Of a stretch of 8,222 nucleotides of DNA, positions 1-6,941 are shown piece after piece. Location of the stretch: NCBI GenBank assembly GCA_947445425.1, contig CANFFA010000085.1, positions 1 through 8,222 of the forward strand. The letters run 5' to 3'. The notes beneath the pieces were generated by a model. The model was not told the origin of the DNA, did no database searches, and saw only the letters and a list, made by a program, of their open reading frames with translations. The number at the start of each line of letters is the position of its first letter. Position 1 is the stretch's first letter. The position numbers and the translations under genes were made by a program. This DNA is from Paludibacteraceae bacterium (GTDB taxonomy: Bacteria; Bacteroidota; Bacteroidia; Bacteroidales; Paludibacteraceae).

Positions 1-1191
1 ATCAATATCCCAAACGATTTTATTTATGATATCATTCAACATCCCTATTTTCAAAGGTTGAATAGAATCAAACAGTTGGGTTTGGCATCTACGGTTTACC
101 CAGGCGCGCAACATACTCGTTTACAGCATTCTCTAGGGGCCATGCACTTGATGGGAGAAGCCATTTTGCAATTGCGCCAAGAGGGTCATGAAATTACACC
201 ACATGAAGCAGAGTCCGTACGCGCCTGCATTTTATTGCACGATATTGGTCACGGACCTTTTTCACATGCTCTGGAACATACCTTGGTGAAGGGAGTGAGG
301 CATGAGCAGATTTCATATTGGTTGATGCAAAAAATCAATCGTGAAATGAATGGGAAATTGCAATTGGCATTGGAAATTTTTACAAATACTTATCATAAAA
401 AATTCCTTCATCAATTGGTATCCAGCCAATTGGATATGGATAGATTGGATTATCTAAGTCGTGATAGTTTTTATTCTGGTGTTATTGAGGGTAATATTGG
501 TGCCGCTCGTATCATCAAAATGTTAAATGTACACGATGATAAATTAGTGGTGGAAGCCAAAGGGATTTATTCTATCGAGAAATTTCTGGTGGCCAGAAGG
601 TTAATGTATTGGCAAGTCTATTTGCACAAAACTTCTGTGGCAGCTGAGAAAATGTTGATGAATATTCTTAATCGTGCCAAAGAATTAGCCTTAAAGGGAA
701 GAGAATTATTTGCAACGCCAGCACTACATTATTTTTTGTACAATGAAATTGCCAAAGATGATTTCAAAGCATCTGAAAAGGCTTTGTCGTATTTTGCATT
801 GCTAGATGATTCTGATTTGATTTCAGCCATAAAAGTATGGTCCAGTGAGGAGGATGTTGTTCTTTCAACTTTATGCGAAGCCTTTATCAACAGGCGTTTG
901 TTTAAAATTGAAGTGCTGACTGAAGGTGTTGATTCCACGAAACGTTCCAACTTTTTACAACAATATAGTGAGCATTTTGGAATAAGTTTAGAGGATGCAG
1001 CCTATTTTATGGGGGAAGAAGTGGTAAGTACAGATACCTACTCTTCTTCGGACGATAATATCAATATCCTATATAAAGATGGTAGTATCAAAGACATTGC
1101 AGATGCATCGGAGTTGCTGAATATTACTATTTTGACTAAAAAAGTAAGAAAATATTATTTCTTCTACTTTAGACTGCCGAACAAGGCATAA
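1..1191 (+). CDS. HD-domain phosphohydrolase (COG1078/SAMHD1-like), 5'-truncated by the window edge
   Basis: The reading frame is open from base 1, with no start codon before the family-typical segment PNDFIYDIIQHPYFQRL, so the true start lies upstream, probably some 15-20 codons away. The TTG at 58 is an internal leucine codon. Numbering from the first visible codon, the HD metal centre is recognisable: a histidine in RLQHS (residue 43), the HD pair in LLHDIGHGPFSH (residues 80-81) and the aspartates of QLDMDRLDYLSRD (145/147). The last matches the DVDKWDYFARD region of SAMHD1. The family contains metal-dependent phosphohydrolases, several of which cleave dNTPs to deoxynucleoside and triphosphate; the substrate of this member is not known from sequence. 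The roughly 200 C-terminal residues carry no motif I recognise. The protein is cytosolic, with no signal peptide visible in the part present. This gene commonly stands directly upstream of lpxD in Bacteroidota, but a functional link to lipid A is not established. Family assignment is strong; exact activity is not. Confidence 0.93.
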   Translation: MNIPNDFIYDIIQHPYFQRLNRIKQLGLASTVYPGAQHTRLQHSLGAMHLMGEAILQLRQEGHEITPHEAESVRACILLHDIGHGPFSHALEHTLVKGVRHEQISYWLMQKINREMNGKLQLALEIFTNTYHKKFLHQLVSSQLDMDRLDYLSRDSFYSGVIEGNIGAARIIKMLNVHDDKLVVEAKGIYSIEKFLVARRLMYWQVYLHKTSVAAEKMLMNILNRAKELALKGRELFATPALHYFLYNEIAKDDFKASEKALSYFALLDDSDLISAIKVWSSEEDVVLSTLCEAFINRRLFKIEVLTEGVDSTKRSNFLQQYSEHFGISLEDAAYFMGEEVVSTDTYSSSDDNINILYKDGSIKDIADASELLNITILTKKVRKYYFFYFRLPNKA

Positions 1192-1208
1192 CCACTTAAT
1201 TAAGTGGT
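1191..1208. repeat. perfect 18-bp palindrome just after the HD gene
   Basis: The bases ACCACTTAATTAAGTGGT are a perfect inverted repeat beginning on the last base of the HD gene's stop codon. As RNA it could form only a short stem with a tight loop, and no T-run follows, so it is a poor intrinsic terminator. It could equally be a dimeric-protein binding site. The symmetry is seen directly; any role is inference. Confidence 0.5.
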
Positions 1209-1214
1209 GTTTAG

Positions 1215-1250
1215 CTAAGTTATGCTATGCTACTAAGCTATGCTTCACTA
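1215..1250. repeat. degenerate 18-bp tandem duplication
   Basis: Bases 1215-1232 (CTAAGTTATGCTATGCTA) and 1233-1250 (CTAAGCTATGCTTCACTA) are adjacent copies identical at 14 of 18 positions. They lie in the 116-bp gap between the HD gene and lpxD, upstream of the probable lpxD promoter. An ATGCTTTATGCTTTA stretch at 6741-6755 in the other large intergenic region has a similar feel but is not a close copy. This may be replication slippage or a pair of binding sites; nothing decides between them. Confidence 0.4.
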
Positions 1251-1281
1251 GCAGCTGTATGGATAATTGAAAATTGTTTAT

Positions 1282-1289
1282 TACTTTTG
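1282..1289 (+). promoter_or_regulatory. Bacteroidota-type -7 promoter box for lpxD
   Basis: TACTTTTG fits the Bacteroidota primary sigma factor -7 consensus TAnnTTTG exactly. Transcription would start about 4-7 bases after it, leaving an A-rich leader of roughly 12-15 nt before the lpxD ATG at 1308, with no Shine-Dalgarno sequence, as is usual in this phylum. No good -33 TTTG lies at the expected spacing of about 19-21 bp, so the call rests on the -7 box and its position. It would give the lpx genes a start independent of the HD gene. Confidence 0.5.
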
Positions 1290-1307
1290 TAACCAAAATT
1301 TAATGAT

Positions 1308-2363
1308 ATGGAGTTTACAGCTCAACAAATTGCTGACTTTTTAGGAGGCACTACCGAAGGTAATGCACTGGTTAAAGTAAGTAATTTCTCTAAAATTGAG
1401 GAAGGAAAACCGGGCACGTTAAGCTTTTTATCGAATCCGAAATACAGTCAATATCTATATGATACTAACGCAAGTATAGTACTTATTAACAATGACTTCC
1501 AATTGGAAAGGACCCCAAAGGCAACACTTATTCGGGTGGAGGATGCATATAAATCCTTAGCAACTTTAATGACTTTGGTAGAACAAACCAAACCTAAAAA
1601 GACGGGGATTTCTCCTTTGGCCTATGTTTCTGATAGTGCTGTGATTGGTGAAGATGCTTACATCGCACCTTTCGTTTACATTGGTGATGACGTCACAATC
1701 GGTAAAAATTCAATTTTACATGCAAATAGTTGTATAGAAGATGGTGCGATTTTGGGTGAAAATGTCACTCTTTTTGCAGGTGTGAAAGTTTACAACTTGT
1801 GTGAAATTGGTAACAACTGTGTCTTACATGCAGGAGTGGTGATTGGATCCGATGGATTTGGTTTTGCTCCCCTTGAAGATGGATCCTATAAGAAAATCCC
1901 TCAAATGGGAAATGTCGTTTTGGAAGACAATGTTGAAGTAGGTGCCAATACAACCATAGACCGTGCAACATTGGGCAGTACCATTGTTCGCAAAGGGGTG
2001 AAATTGGATAACTTAATTCAAATAGCTCACAATGTTGAGATCGGTGAAAATACAGTAATTGCCTCACAGACAGGTATTTCAGGATCAACTAAAGTTGGAA
2101 AACAATGCATCATTGCAGGACAAGTTGGAATGGCAGGACACATTCAAATTGCCGATAATACAATATTTGGTGCCCAAGCAGGAGTTGCTTCTTCTGTTAA
2201 AAAATGCGGTCAAGTATTCCAAGGTTCACCAGCCATACCTGTCTCCAACTTTCAACGATCATCGGTTGTTCATAAAAACCTACCCGAACTTCAAAAAACC
2301 GTTTTTGCATTACAAAAACAGATACAAGAATTAGAAAATAGAATTAATAGCATTTCTAAATGA
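1308..2363 (+). CDS. lpxD: UDP-3-O-(3-hydroxyacyl)glucosamine N-acyltransferase LpxD
   Basis: LpxD catalyses the third step of lipid A synthesis in the cytosol, moving a 3-hydroxyacyl chain from acyl carrier protein to the 2-amino group of UDP-3-O-acyl-glucosamine; it works as a homotrimer. The 351 residues show the expected layout: an N-terminal uridine-binding domain (about 1-100, with [11 protein letters not shown]), then a left-handed beta helix of hexapeptide repeats (about 105-300; repeated I/V-G-x-x sequences), and a C-terminal helical tail (about 315-351) that is coiled-coil-like. The GSDGFGFAP loop is at 180-188. The catalytic histidine in QIAHNVEIG is His241, and His278 lies 37 residues on, the same spacing as His239 and His276 in E. 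coli LpxD. Length is normal. The ATG at 1308 follows the probable promoter closely and begins the family-typical [10 protein letters not shown]. Its stop overlaps the next gene's start by 4 bp, implying translational coupling within an lpxD-lpxC/fabZ unit. Confidence 0.97.
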   Translation: MEFTAQQIADFLGGTTEGNALVKVSNFSKIEEGKPGTLSFLSNPKYSQYLYDTNASIVLINNDFQLERTPKATLIRVEDAYKSLATLMTLVEQTKPKKTGISPLAYVSDSAVIGEDAYIAPFVYIGDDVTIGKNSILHANSCIEDGAILGENVTLFAGVKVYNLCEIGNNCVLHAGVVIGSDGFGFAPLEDGSYKKIPQMGNVVLEDNVEVGANTTIDRATLGSTIVRKGVKLDNLIQIAHNVEIGENTVIASQTGISGSTKVGKQCIIAGQVGMAGHIQIADNTIFGAQAGVASSVKKCGQVFQGSPAIPVSNFQRSSVVHKNLPELQKTVFALQKQIQELENRINSISK

Positions 2364-3748
2364 ATATGTCAAAACAACACACCCTTCAGAGCTCCTTTAC
2401 CCTATCAGGAAAAGGACTACATTCAGGTCTAGAGATTACGCTTACTTTTGTGCCCGCACCTGAAAATCACGGTATAAAAATCAAGCGCGTTGATTTACCC
2501 GATCAGCCTCAAATGGATGCATTAGCAGAATACGTTGCTGAAACGACTCGTGGTACCGTTCTCAAAAAAGGCGATATGCAGGTTAGCACCATTGAACATG
2601 CTATGTCTGCGCTTTATGCATTGGGTATAGACAACTGTATGTTAGAAGTAGATGGCCCTGAATTTCCAATATTAGACGGAAGTGCCATTGCTTTTGTAGA
2701 AGGGATCCAACAAGTTGGTATTCAAGAACAAGAAGCAGAAAGAGAATATTATATTGTTCGCAAAAAAATTGAATATAGCAATCCTGAAACAGGTGCTAAA
2801 ATTACAATTTTACCAGATGACTCTTTTAGTGTAGATGTACACATTGGTTTTAAATCTTGTATTTTAGGTAATCAATTTGCAAGTCTAAGTTCATTGGATG
2901 ATTTTGCAAGTCAAATAGCCGGTGCTCGTACTTTTGTGTTTGTACATGAAGTAGAGACTTTGTTGAGTTTGAATCTAATTAAAGGTGGAGATTTGAAAAA
3001 TGCCATCGTTATTTATGATCAACAAAAAACACAAGAAGAACTAGATAAATTAGCTGATGTGATGGGACAAGAACATCATTCAGCAGATCAATTGGGATAT
3101 ATTAATGGCGGTTTGAAATTTGACAATGAGCCTGCCAGTCACAAATTATTAGATGTCATTGGTGACTTGGCCTTGATTGGAAAACCAATTAAAGGTAAGG
3201 TTATCGCTACTTTCCCTGGCCACAAAATCAATACTGATTTGGCTAAAATCATTCGCAAGGAATTAAAAAAACAAGAAATTCAAGCTCCAATTTATGATGA
3301 TACCATTCCACCAGTAATGGATGTGAATGACATTCGTAAATTGTTGCCGCATCGCTGGCCATTTTTAATGGTCGACAAAGTAATCAGTGTACGCCAAAAT
3401 ACCATTGTAGGTGTTAAAAATGTATCCGTAAACGAAACATTTTTCATGGGTCATTTCCCAGAAGAACCAGTTATGCCAGGAGTATTATTGGTAGAAGCAA
3501 TGGCACAAACGGGTGGAATTATGGTGCTACACGGACTTGAAAATCCTGAATGTTATTCTACTTATTTTATGAAAATTGATGGTGTGAAATTCCGTCAAAA
3601 AGTTGTACCGGGTGATACTGTCCTTTTCCATTTAGAAATGCCTGAGCCAATGCGTCGTGGTTGTGCCATTATGAAAGGTTACGCATTTGTAGGAGGTAAA
3701 ATCGTTGCAGAGGCAGAATTGATGTGTCAGATTGTGAAAAACAAATAA
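2360..3748 (+). CDS. lpxC/fabZ: bifunctional UDP-3-O-acyl-GlcNAc deacetylase / 3-hydroxyacyl-ACP dehydratase (LpxC-FabZ fusion)
   Basis: This is one polypeptide of 462 residues with two enzymes. Residues about 5-305 are LpxC, the zinc deacetylase that commits UDP-3-O-acyl-GlcNAc to lipid A synthesis. The STIEH motif gives Glu79 and zinc ligand His80; HKLLD gives ligands His261 and Asp265; FPGH gives the catalytic His288. The 261-to-288 spacing equals E. coli His238-His265. Residues about 318-462 are FabZ, the fatty-acid dehydratase acting on 3-hydroxyacyl-[16 protein letters not shown] at 329-341, then [12 protein letters not shown] with His365 and, 14 residues later, Glu379, matching E. coli His54/Glu68. 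A short linker (about 305-318) joins them. The fusion is a known Bacteroidota trait, and no frameshift or lost catalytic residue is seen. The start at 2360 forms an ATGA overlap with the lpxD stop; the in-frame ATG at 2366 (protein beginning MSKQHTLQ) aligns as well or better with relatives, so the start is uncertain by two codons. Joining enzymes that draw on the same acyl-ACP pool may balance lipid A against phospholipid; that is inference. Confidence 0.97.
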   Translation: MNMSKQHTLQSSFTLSGKGLHSGLEITLTFVPAPENHGIKIKRVDLPDQPQMDALAEYVAETTRGTVLKKGDMQVSTIEHAMSALYALGIDNCMLEVDGPEFPILDGSAIAFVEGIQQVGIQEQEAEREYYIVRKKIEYSNPETGAKITILPDDSFSVDVHIGFKSCILGNQFASLSSLDDFASQIAGARTFVFVHEVETLLSLNLIKGGDLKNAIVIYDQQKTQEELDKLADVMGQEHHSADQLGYINGGLKFDNEPASHKLLDVIGDLALIGKPIKGKVIATFPGHKINTDLAKIIRKELKKQEIQAPIYDDTIPPVMDVNDIRKLLPHRWPFLMVDKVISVRQNTIVGVKNVSVNETFFMGHFPEEPVMPGVLLVEAMAQTGGIMVLHGLENPECYSTYFMKIDGVKFRQKVVPGDTVLFHLEMPEPMRRGCAIMKGYAFVGGKIVAEAELMCQIVKNK

Positions 3749-3836
3749 GGTGAATTGAATTATAAACCTCGAAATGATCACAGCTTTTAACTTTTACGAT
3801 AATTTTAAAGTACGAAGCTAAAATTAAAAAATAATA

Positions 3837-4616
3837 ATGAAACAACCTTTAGCATACATTCATCCTGATGCAAAAATTGCAGACTCGGTGGTAATTGACC
3901 CTTTTGTTACGATAGATAAAAATGTTATCATTGGCGAAGGTACTCGTATTGGATCGAATGTCACCATCCTAGAAGGTACTCGAATTGGTAAAAACTGCAA
4001 TATTTTCCCTGGTGCTGTCATTGGTGCCATACCACAGGATTTAAAATTCAAGGGTGAAGATACTTTGGCCATTATTGGTGACAACACAACCATACGTGAA
4101 TGTGTAACCATCAATAGAGGAACGATAGCAAAACATAAAACAGTTGTAGGTAATAACTGCCTGATTATGGCCTATTCTCACGTTGCTCACGACTGTATTG
4201 TGGGTAATAATGTAATTTTAGGGAATGGAACACAATTGGCTGGCGAGGTAATTATTGATGATTTTGCAATTTTAAGTGCTCATATTTTAGTGCATCAGTT
4301 TTCACATATTGGTTCACATGTTATGATACAAGGTGGTTCTGGTGTTAACAAAGATGTTCCACCTTTTGTGAAAGCGGGTCGTGATCCACTCTCTTATGCA
4401 GGGATTAATTCTATTGGCTTACGCCGTCGTGGATTTACAAACGAGCAAATCCGTGATATTCAGGACATTTATCGATACTTGTTCCAGTCAAGAATGAATA
4501 CTTCTTTAGCAATAGAACGCATAGAGGCTGAACTTCCAGCAACGAACGAACGAGATGAGATCCTCCAATTTGTTCGTAATTCTCCTCGCGGTATTATTAA
4601 GGGCTATTCGAACTAA
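3837..4616 (+). CDS. lpxA: acyl-ACP--UDP-N-acetylglucosamine O-acyltransferase LpxA
   Basis: LpxA catalyses the first lipid A step, transferring a 3-hydroxyacyl chain from ACP to the 3-OH of UDP-GlcNAc; it is a cytosolic homotrimer. The 259 residues begin with a hexapeptide-repeat beta helix (about 1-185) and end with a helical domain (about 195-259) containing GLRRRGFTNEQI and a final SPRGIIKGY. The catalytic histidine in VAHDC is His118 (E. coli His125), with His115 and His153 matching E. coli His122 and His160. By that offset the acyl-chain ruler position, Gly173 in E. coli, is Gly166, so a long chain should fit. The position of E. coli His144 is Glu137. Length is normal and the ATG at 3837 begins the family-typical start. 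The 88-bp gap upstream holds TAACTTTT at 3788-3795, one base off the TAnnTTTG promoter box, and an imperfect hairpin (arms 3782-3794 and 3807-3819); a weak internal promoter is possible but unproven. A terminator follows the gene. Confidence 0.97.
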   Translation: MKQPLAYIHPDAKIADSVVIDPFVTIDKNVIIGEGTRIGSNVTILEGTRIGKNCNIFPGAVIGAIPQDLKFKGEDTLAIIGDNTTIRECVTINRGTIAKHKTVVGNNCLIMAYSHVAHDCIVGNNVILGNGTQLAGEVIIDDFAILSAHILVHQFSHIGSHVMIQGGSGVNKDVPPFVKAGRDPLSYAGINSIGLRRRGFTNEQIRDIQDIYRYLFQSRMNTSLAIERIEAELPATNERDEILQFVRNSPRGIIKGYSN

Positions 4617-4636
4617 TAAATAAATTATCATACAAA

Positions 4637-4675
4637 AAAAAGTAAGTCCTTTATAAACTAATCGACTTACTTTTT
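4637..4675 (+). terminator. intrinsic terminator of the lpx gene cluster
   Basis: A perfect 12-bp inverted repeat pairs AAAAAGTAAGTC (4637-4648) with GACTTACTTTTT (4664-4675) around a 15-nt loop. The stem core is GTAAGTC/GACTTAC and the 3' side ends in five T's, with eight A's on the other side (4634-4641). It lies 21 bp past the lpxA stop and separates the lpx genes from glnS. The stem is rather AT-rich and the loop long, so efficiency may be moderate. Confidence 0.8.
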
Positions 4676-4728
4676 CTATTTCATTAAGTCCATTACAGGG
4701 CTAAATATAAATTTATAATTAAAGGGTA

Positions 4729-6423
4729 ATGATTACTGAAGACTGCAACGAAGTACCTAAAAAAAGTTTAAACTTTATTGAGGTTTTTATTGAACAAGAC
4801 ATTAAAGAAGGTAAAAATGGTGGACGTATTCAAACCCGATTCCCGCCAGAGCCAAATGGATATCTGCACATTGGTCATGCTAAAGCAATCTGTATGGATT
4901 TTGGAACCGCTACTAAATATGGTGGCATTTGCAATCTTCGTTTCGATGATACCAATCCGGTAAAAGAGGATGTAGAATATGTTGATTCCATTAAAGAAGA
5001 TATACAATGGTTAGGATATCAATGGGATAATGTCTATTATGCTTCTGATTATTTCCAGAAATTATGGGATTTGACCTTGAGATTTATACAAGAAGGGAAA
5101 GCTTATGTAGATGAGCAATCGGCTGAAACCATTGCTAAACAGAAAGGAACACCTACACAGGCAGGAACTGAAAGTCCTTACCGCAACCGTCCGGTATCAG
5201 AAAGTTTAGCCCTTTTTCAGAAAATGAATACAGGTGAAGTACCTGAGGGCGCCATGGTTTTGCGTGCCAAAATTGATATGGCTTCTCCCAATATGCATTT
5301 CCGTGACCCCTTGATGTATCGTATTATTACTTCGCATCCGCATCATCGCACTGGGTCTGCATGGAAAGCCTATCCAATGTATGACTATGCACACGGTCAA
5401 TCTGATTATTTCGAGGGAGTAACGCATTCTATTTGTACTTTGGAATTTGAGGTGCACCGCCCTTTGTATGACTGGTTTATCAAGCAATTTAAGGACGGTG
5501 ATTATGCACCACGGCAAATAGAATTTAACCGTTTGAATATTACCTACACCGTAATGAGTAAGCGTAAAATGCTTCAATTGGTGCAGGAAGGATTAGTAAG
5601 CGGATGGGATGATCCCCGTATGCCTACGATTAGCGGACTGCGTCGTAGAGGTTATACAGCAGAGGCCATCCATAGTTTTATCGATAAAATAGGGTATACA
5701 AAAGTAGAAGGAATGATAGACCTCGGTCTATTGGAACATTCGGTACGAGAAAGCCTTAATAAAACAGCGATCCGTGTAAATGCAGTGATTGATCCTGTGA
5801 AATTGATCATTACCAATTATCCTGAAGGTCAAGTGGAGCAAATGGAAACTGTAAACAATCCAGAAGATGAAACGGCAGGCGTTCGTGAAATTGCATTTTC
5901 GAGAGAATTGTTTATCGAAAGAGATGATTTTATGGAAGAAGCACCTAAAAAGTTCTTCCGTATGACGCCTGGTCAGGAAGTAAGACTAAAGAGTGCTTAC
6001 ATCGTGAAATGTACGGGTTGTAAGAAAAATGCGCATGGAATAGTTGAAGAAATTTATTGCGAATATGATCCTGAAACAAAGAGTGGAATGCCTGAGAGCA
6101 ATCGGAAGGTAAAAGGAACCTTACATTGGGTATCTGCAGAATATAGCTTGCCAGCTGAAGTAAGACTGTATGATAGACTCTTTAAGGTTGAAAATCCATC
6201 TGCCGATGAGCGTGATTTCCGTGATTTATTAAATCCAGACTCACTAAAAGTTTTAACTAATTGTCGTGTAGAAACTTCATTGAAAAATGCTAAGGCTTTG
6301 GATCATTTGCAATTCCAAAGAATTGGCTATTTTAATGTGGATCTTGATTCAACTCCAGAGCAACTTGTTTTTAATCGTACTGCTTCATTAAAAGACAGTT
6401 GGGCAAAGGAGCAAGTGAAATAA
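4729..6423 (+). CDS. glnS: glutaminyl-tRNA synthetase
   Basis: This class I aminoacyl-tRNA synthetase charges tRNA-Gln with glutamine using ATP in the cytosol. At 564 residues it is near the E. coli length of 554. The HIGH signature is in PPEPNGYLHIGHAKA (HIGH at 47-50), followed by FDDTNP (72-77). The KMSKS-type loop appears as VMSKRK (275-280), a form usual for GlnRS. Other conserved stretches are HGQSDYFEGVTHSICTLEF (222-240), SGWDDPRMPTISGLRRRGY (291-309) and, in the C-terminal anticodon-binding beta barrels (about 350-564), KGTLHWVSA (462-470). The C-terminal half includes CTGCKK (428-433). These features separate it from glutamyl-tRNA synthetase. The ATG at 4729 is preceded by AAAGGG only 2 nt away, too close for a standard ribosome site, and no clear -7 promoter box is seen in the 53 bp after the lpx terminator. 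It appears monocistronic, ending before a long intergenic stretch. No anomaly is visible. Confidence 0.98.
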   Translation: MITEDCNEVPKKSLNFIEVFIEQDIKEGKNGGRIQTRFPPEPNGYLHIGHAKAICMDFGTATKYGGICNLRFDDTNPVKEDVEYVDSIKEDIQWLGYQWDNVYYASDYFQKLWDLTLRFIQEGKAYVDEQSAETIAKQKGTPTQAGTESPYRNRPVSESLALFQKMNTGEVPEGAMVLRAKIDMASPNMHFRDPLMYRIITSHPHHRTGSAWKAYPMYDYAHGQSDYFEGVTHSICTLEFEVHRPLYDWFIKQFKDGDYAPRQIEFNRLNITYTVMSKRKMLQLVQEGLVSGWDDPRMPTISGLRRRGYTAEAIHSFIDKIGYTKVEGMIDLGLLEHSVRESLNKTAIRVNAVIDPVKLIITNYPEGQVEQMETVNNPEDETAGVREIAFSRELFIERDDFMEEAPKKFFRMTPGQEVRLKSAYIVKCTGCKKNAHGIVEEIYCEYDPETKSGMPESNRKVKGTLHWVSAEYSLPAEVRLYDRLFKVENPSADERDFRDLLNPDSLKVLTNCRVETSLKNAKALDHLQFQRIGYFNVDLDSTPEQLVFNRTASLKDSWAKEQVK

Positions 6424-6482
6424 TTAAGTAATGGTATAGATATGATGTCGTATTATTTTGTTTGGTCGAAAAATAATTTTCT

Positions 6483-6575
6483 TAACGCAAAGATGCAAAG
6501 GTGCTGAGACGCAAATAAATTTTCATACTGTTTATCTGAACTTTGCGACTTCTAAACTTAGCGTCCTTGGCGTTC
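6483..6575. repeat. octamer-periodic inverted repeat, element 1 (ACGCAAAG type)
   Basis: The left arm is four consecutive 8-bp units: ACGCAAAG (6485-6492), ATGCAAAG (6493-6500), GTGCTGAG (6501-6508) and ACGCAAAT (6509-6516). The right arm, read on the opposite strand, has the same unit type: ACGCCAAG (6566-6573), ACGCTAAG (6557-6564, with one extra base at 6565), a diverged TTTAGAAG (6549-6556) and TCGCAAAG (6541-6548). The arms meet around a 24-nt AT-rich centre, and the outermost AACGC/GCGTT pairs exactly. Similar GCAAAG-rich inverted repeats occur between genes in many Bacteroidota genomes as I recall them, but I know of no settled function. The structure is seen directly. Confidence 0.75.
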
Positions 6576-6669
6576 AAAATTCTTAAAATGATCTATTGGT
6601 GTAGGCAAGAAAATAAGCCATTATATTGCTCAAATTACTTAAGGCTATTCCTCTGGTCTTTTTTAATAT

Positions 6670-6716
6670 AAAAAAAGAGCCAAACGAAAAGTTTATCCTT
6701 TCGATTGGCTCTTTTT
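6670..6716. terminator. bidirectional intrinsic terminator between convergent glnS and the permease gene
   Basis: AAAAAGAGCCAA (6672-6683) pairs perfectly with TTGGCTCTTTTT (6705-6716). The stem continues, after one A/A mismatch, with CGAAA (6685-6689) against TTTCG (6699-6703), closing on a loop of about 9 nt. T-runs flank the GC-containing stem on both strands (TTTTT at 6712-6716 on +; seven T's on - from 6676 to 6670). It can therefore end + strand transcripts from glnS, 249 bp upstream, and - strand transcripts from the permease gene, which would first run through repeat element 2. Confidence 0.85.
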
Positions 6717-6775
6717 GTGATTTTGCTTATATAGTTCCCTATGCTTTATGCTTTAAACTGCGTTAAAAAAAACAA

Positions 6776-6889
6776 ACACAAAGCCACAAAGCCACAAAAC
6801 AGAGGCTATTACGATGTGAAAAAGTGGCGATGAAAAGTGGAAATATTCGTTTTGAACACATATTAATTCGTGTCTTTGTGACTTTGTGT
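6776..6889. repeat. octamer-periodic inverted repeat, element 2 (MCACAAAG type)
   Basis: The left arm is three consecutive 8-bp units: ACACAAAG (6776-6783), CCACAAAG (6784-6791) and CCACAAAA (6792-6799). The right arm on the opposite strand reads ACACAAAG (6882-6889), TCACAAAG (6874-6881) and ACACGAAT (6866-6873). The outer 16 bases pair with one mismatch. The arms are separated by 66 nt. The units differ from element 1 mainly by A for G at the third position, so the two look like variants of one repeat family. A second, competing pairing exists: GAACACA (6854-6860) is an exact inverted match to TGTGTTC (6885-6891). The element sits between the bidirectional terminator and the end of the permease gene. 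Confidence 0.75.
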
Positions 6890-6941
6890 TCATCTTTTTT
6901 TGTAAATAAAAACGAAAATTGTCGCCGTGTAAAGTTTGGTA

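Larger units (their letters stand above)
6424..6941. other. 518-bp intergenic region with two inverted-repeat elements and a terminator
   Basis: No credible gene lies between the ends of the convergent glnS and permease genes. The stretch holds, in order: about 60 bp of featureless AT-rich DNA; a long imperfect inverted repeat (6483-6575) built of 8-bp units; about 95 bp with nothing recognised; a strong bidirectional hairpin terminator (6670-6716); a short ATGCTTTATGCTTTA stretch (6741-6755); a second inverted repeat of the same architecture (6776-6889); and an A/T-rich tail running into the permease stop codon. Inside the second element, GATGTGAAAAAGTGG (6813-6827) is partly repeated by GATGAAAAGTGG (6829-6840). 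Confidence 0.8.

Noticed and set aside
729..950. Open frame on the - strand within the HD gene
   Set aside because: It lies wholly inside a well-supported conserved gene, and its product has no recognisable motif.
1765..2334. Open frames on both strands within lpxD
   Set aside because: They overlap the hexapeptide-repeat coding region, whose periodic codons often leave other frames open; their translations resemble no family.
3749..3836. Possible terminator or promoter between lpxC-fabZ and lpxA
   Set aside because: The hairpin (3782-3794 with 3807-3819) has three mismatches and no T-run, and TAACTTTT is one base off the promoter consensus without a -33 partner, so neither earns a feature of its own.
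3860..4114. Open frame on the - strand within lpxA
   Set aside because: Another shadow of the hexapeptide repeats in a clearly coding + strand gene.
4768..5577. Several open frames of 61-123 codons inside glnS on both strands
   Set aside because: glnS is complete and conserved across the whole span; none of the alternatives shows a plausible start context or motif.
6483..6889. CRISPR array or a miniature transposable element (MITE) as the explanation of the short repeats
   Set aside because: The units are contiguous 8-mers without spacers, so this is not CRISPR. No target-site duplication flanks either element, so a MITE cannot be claimed from this copy alone.
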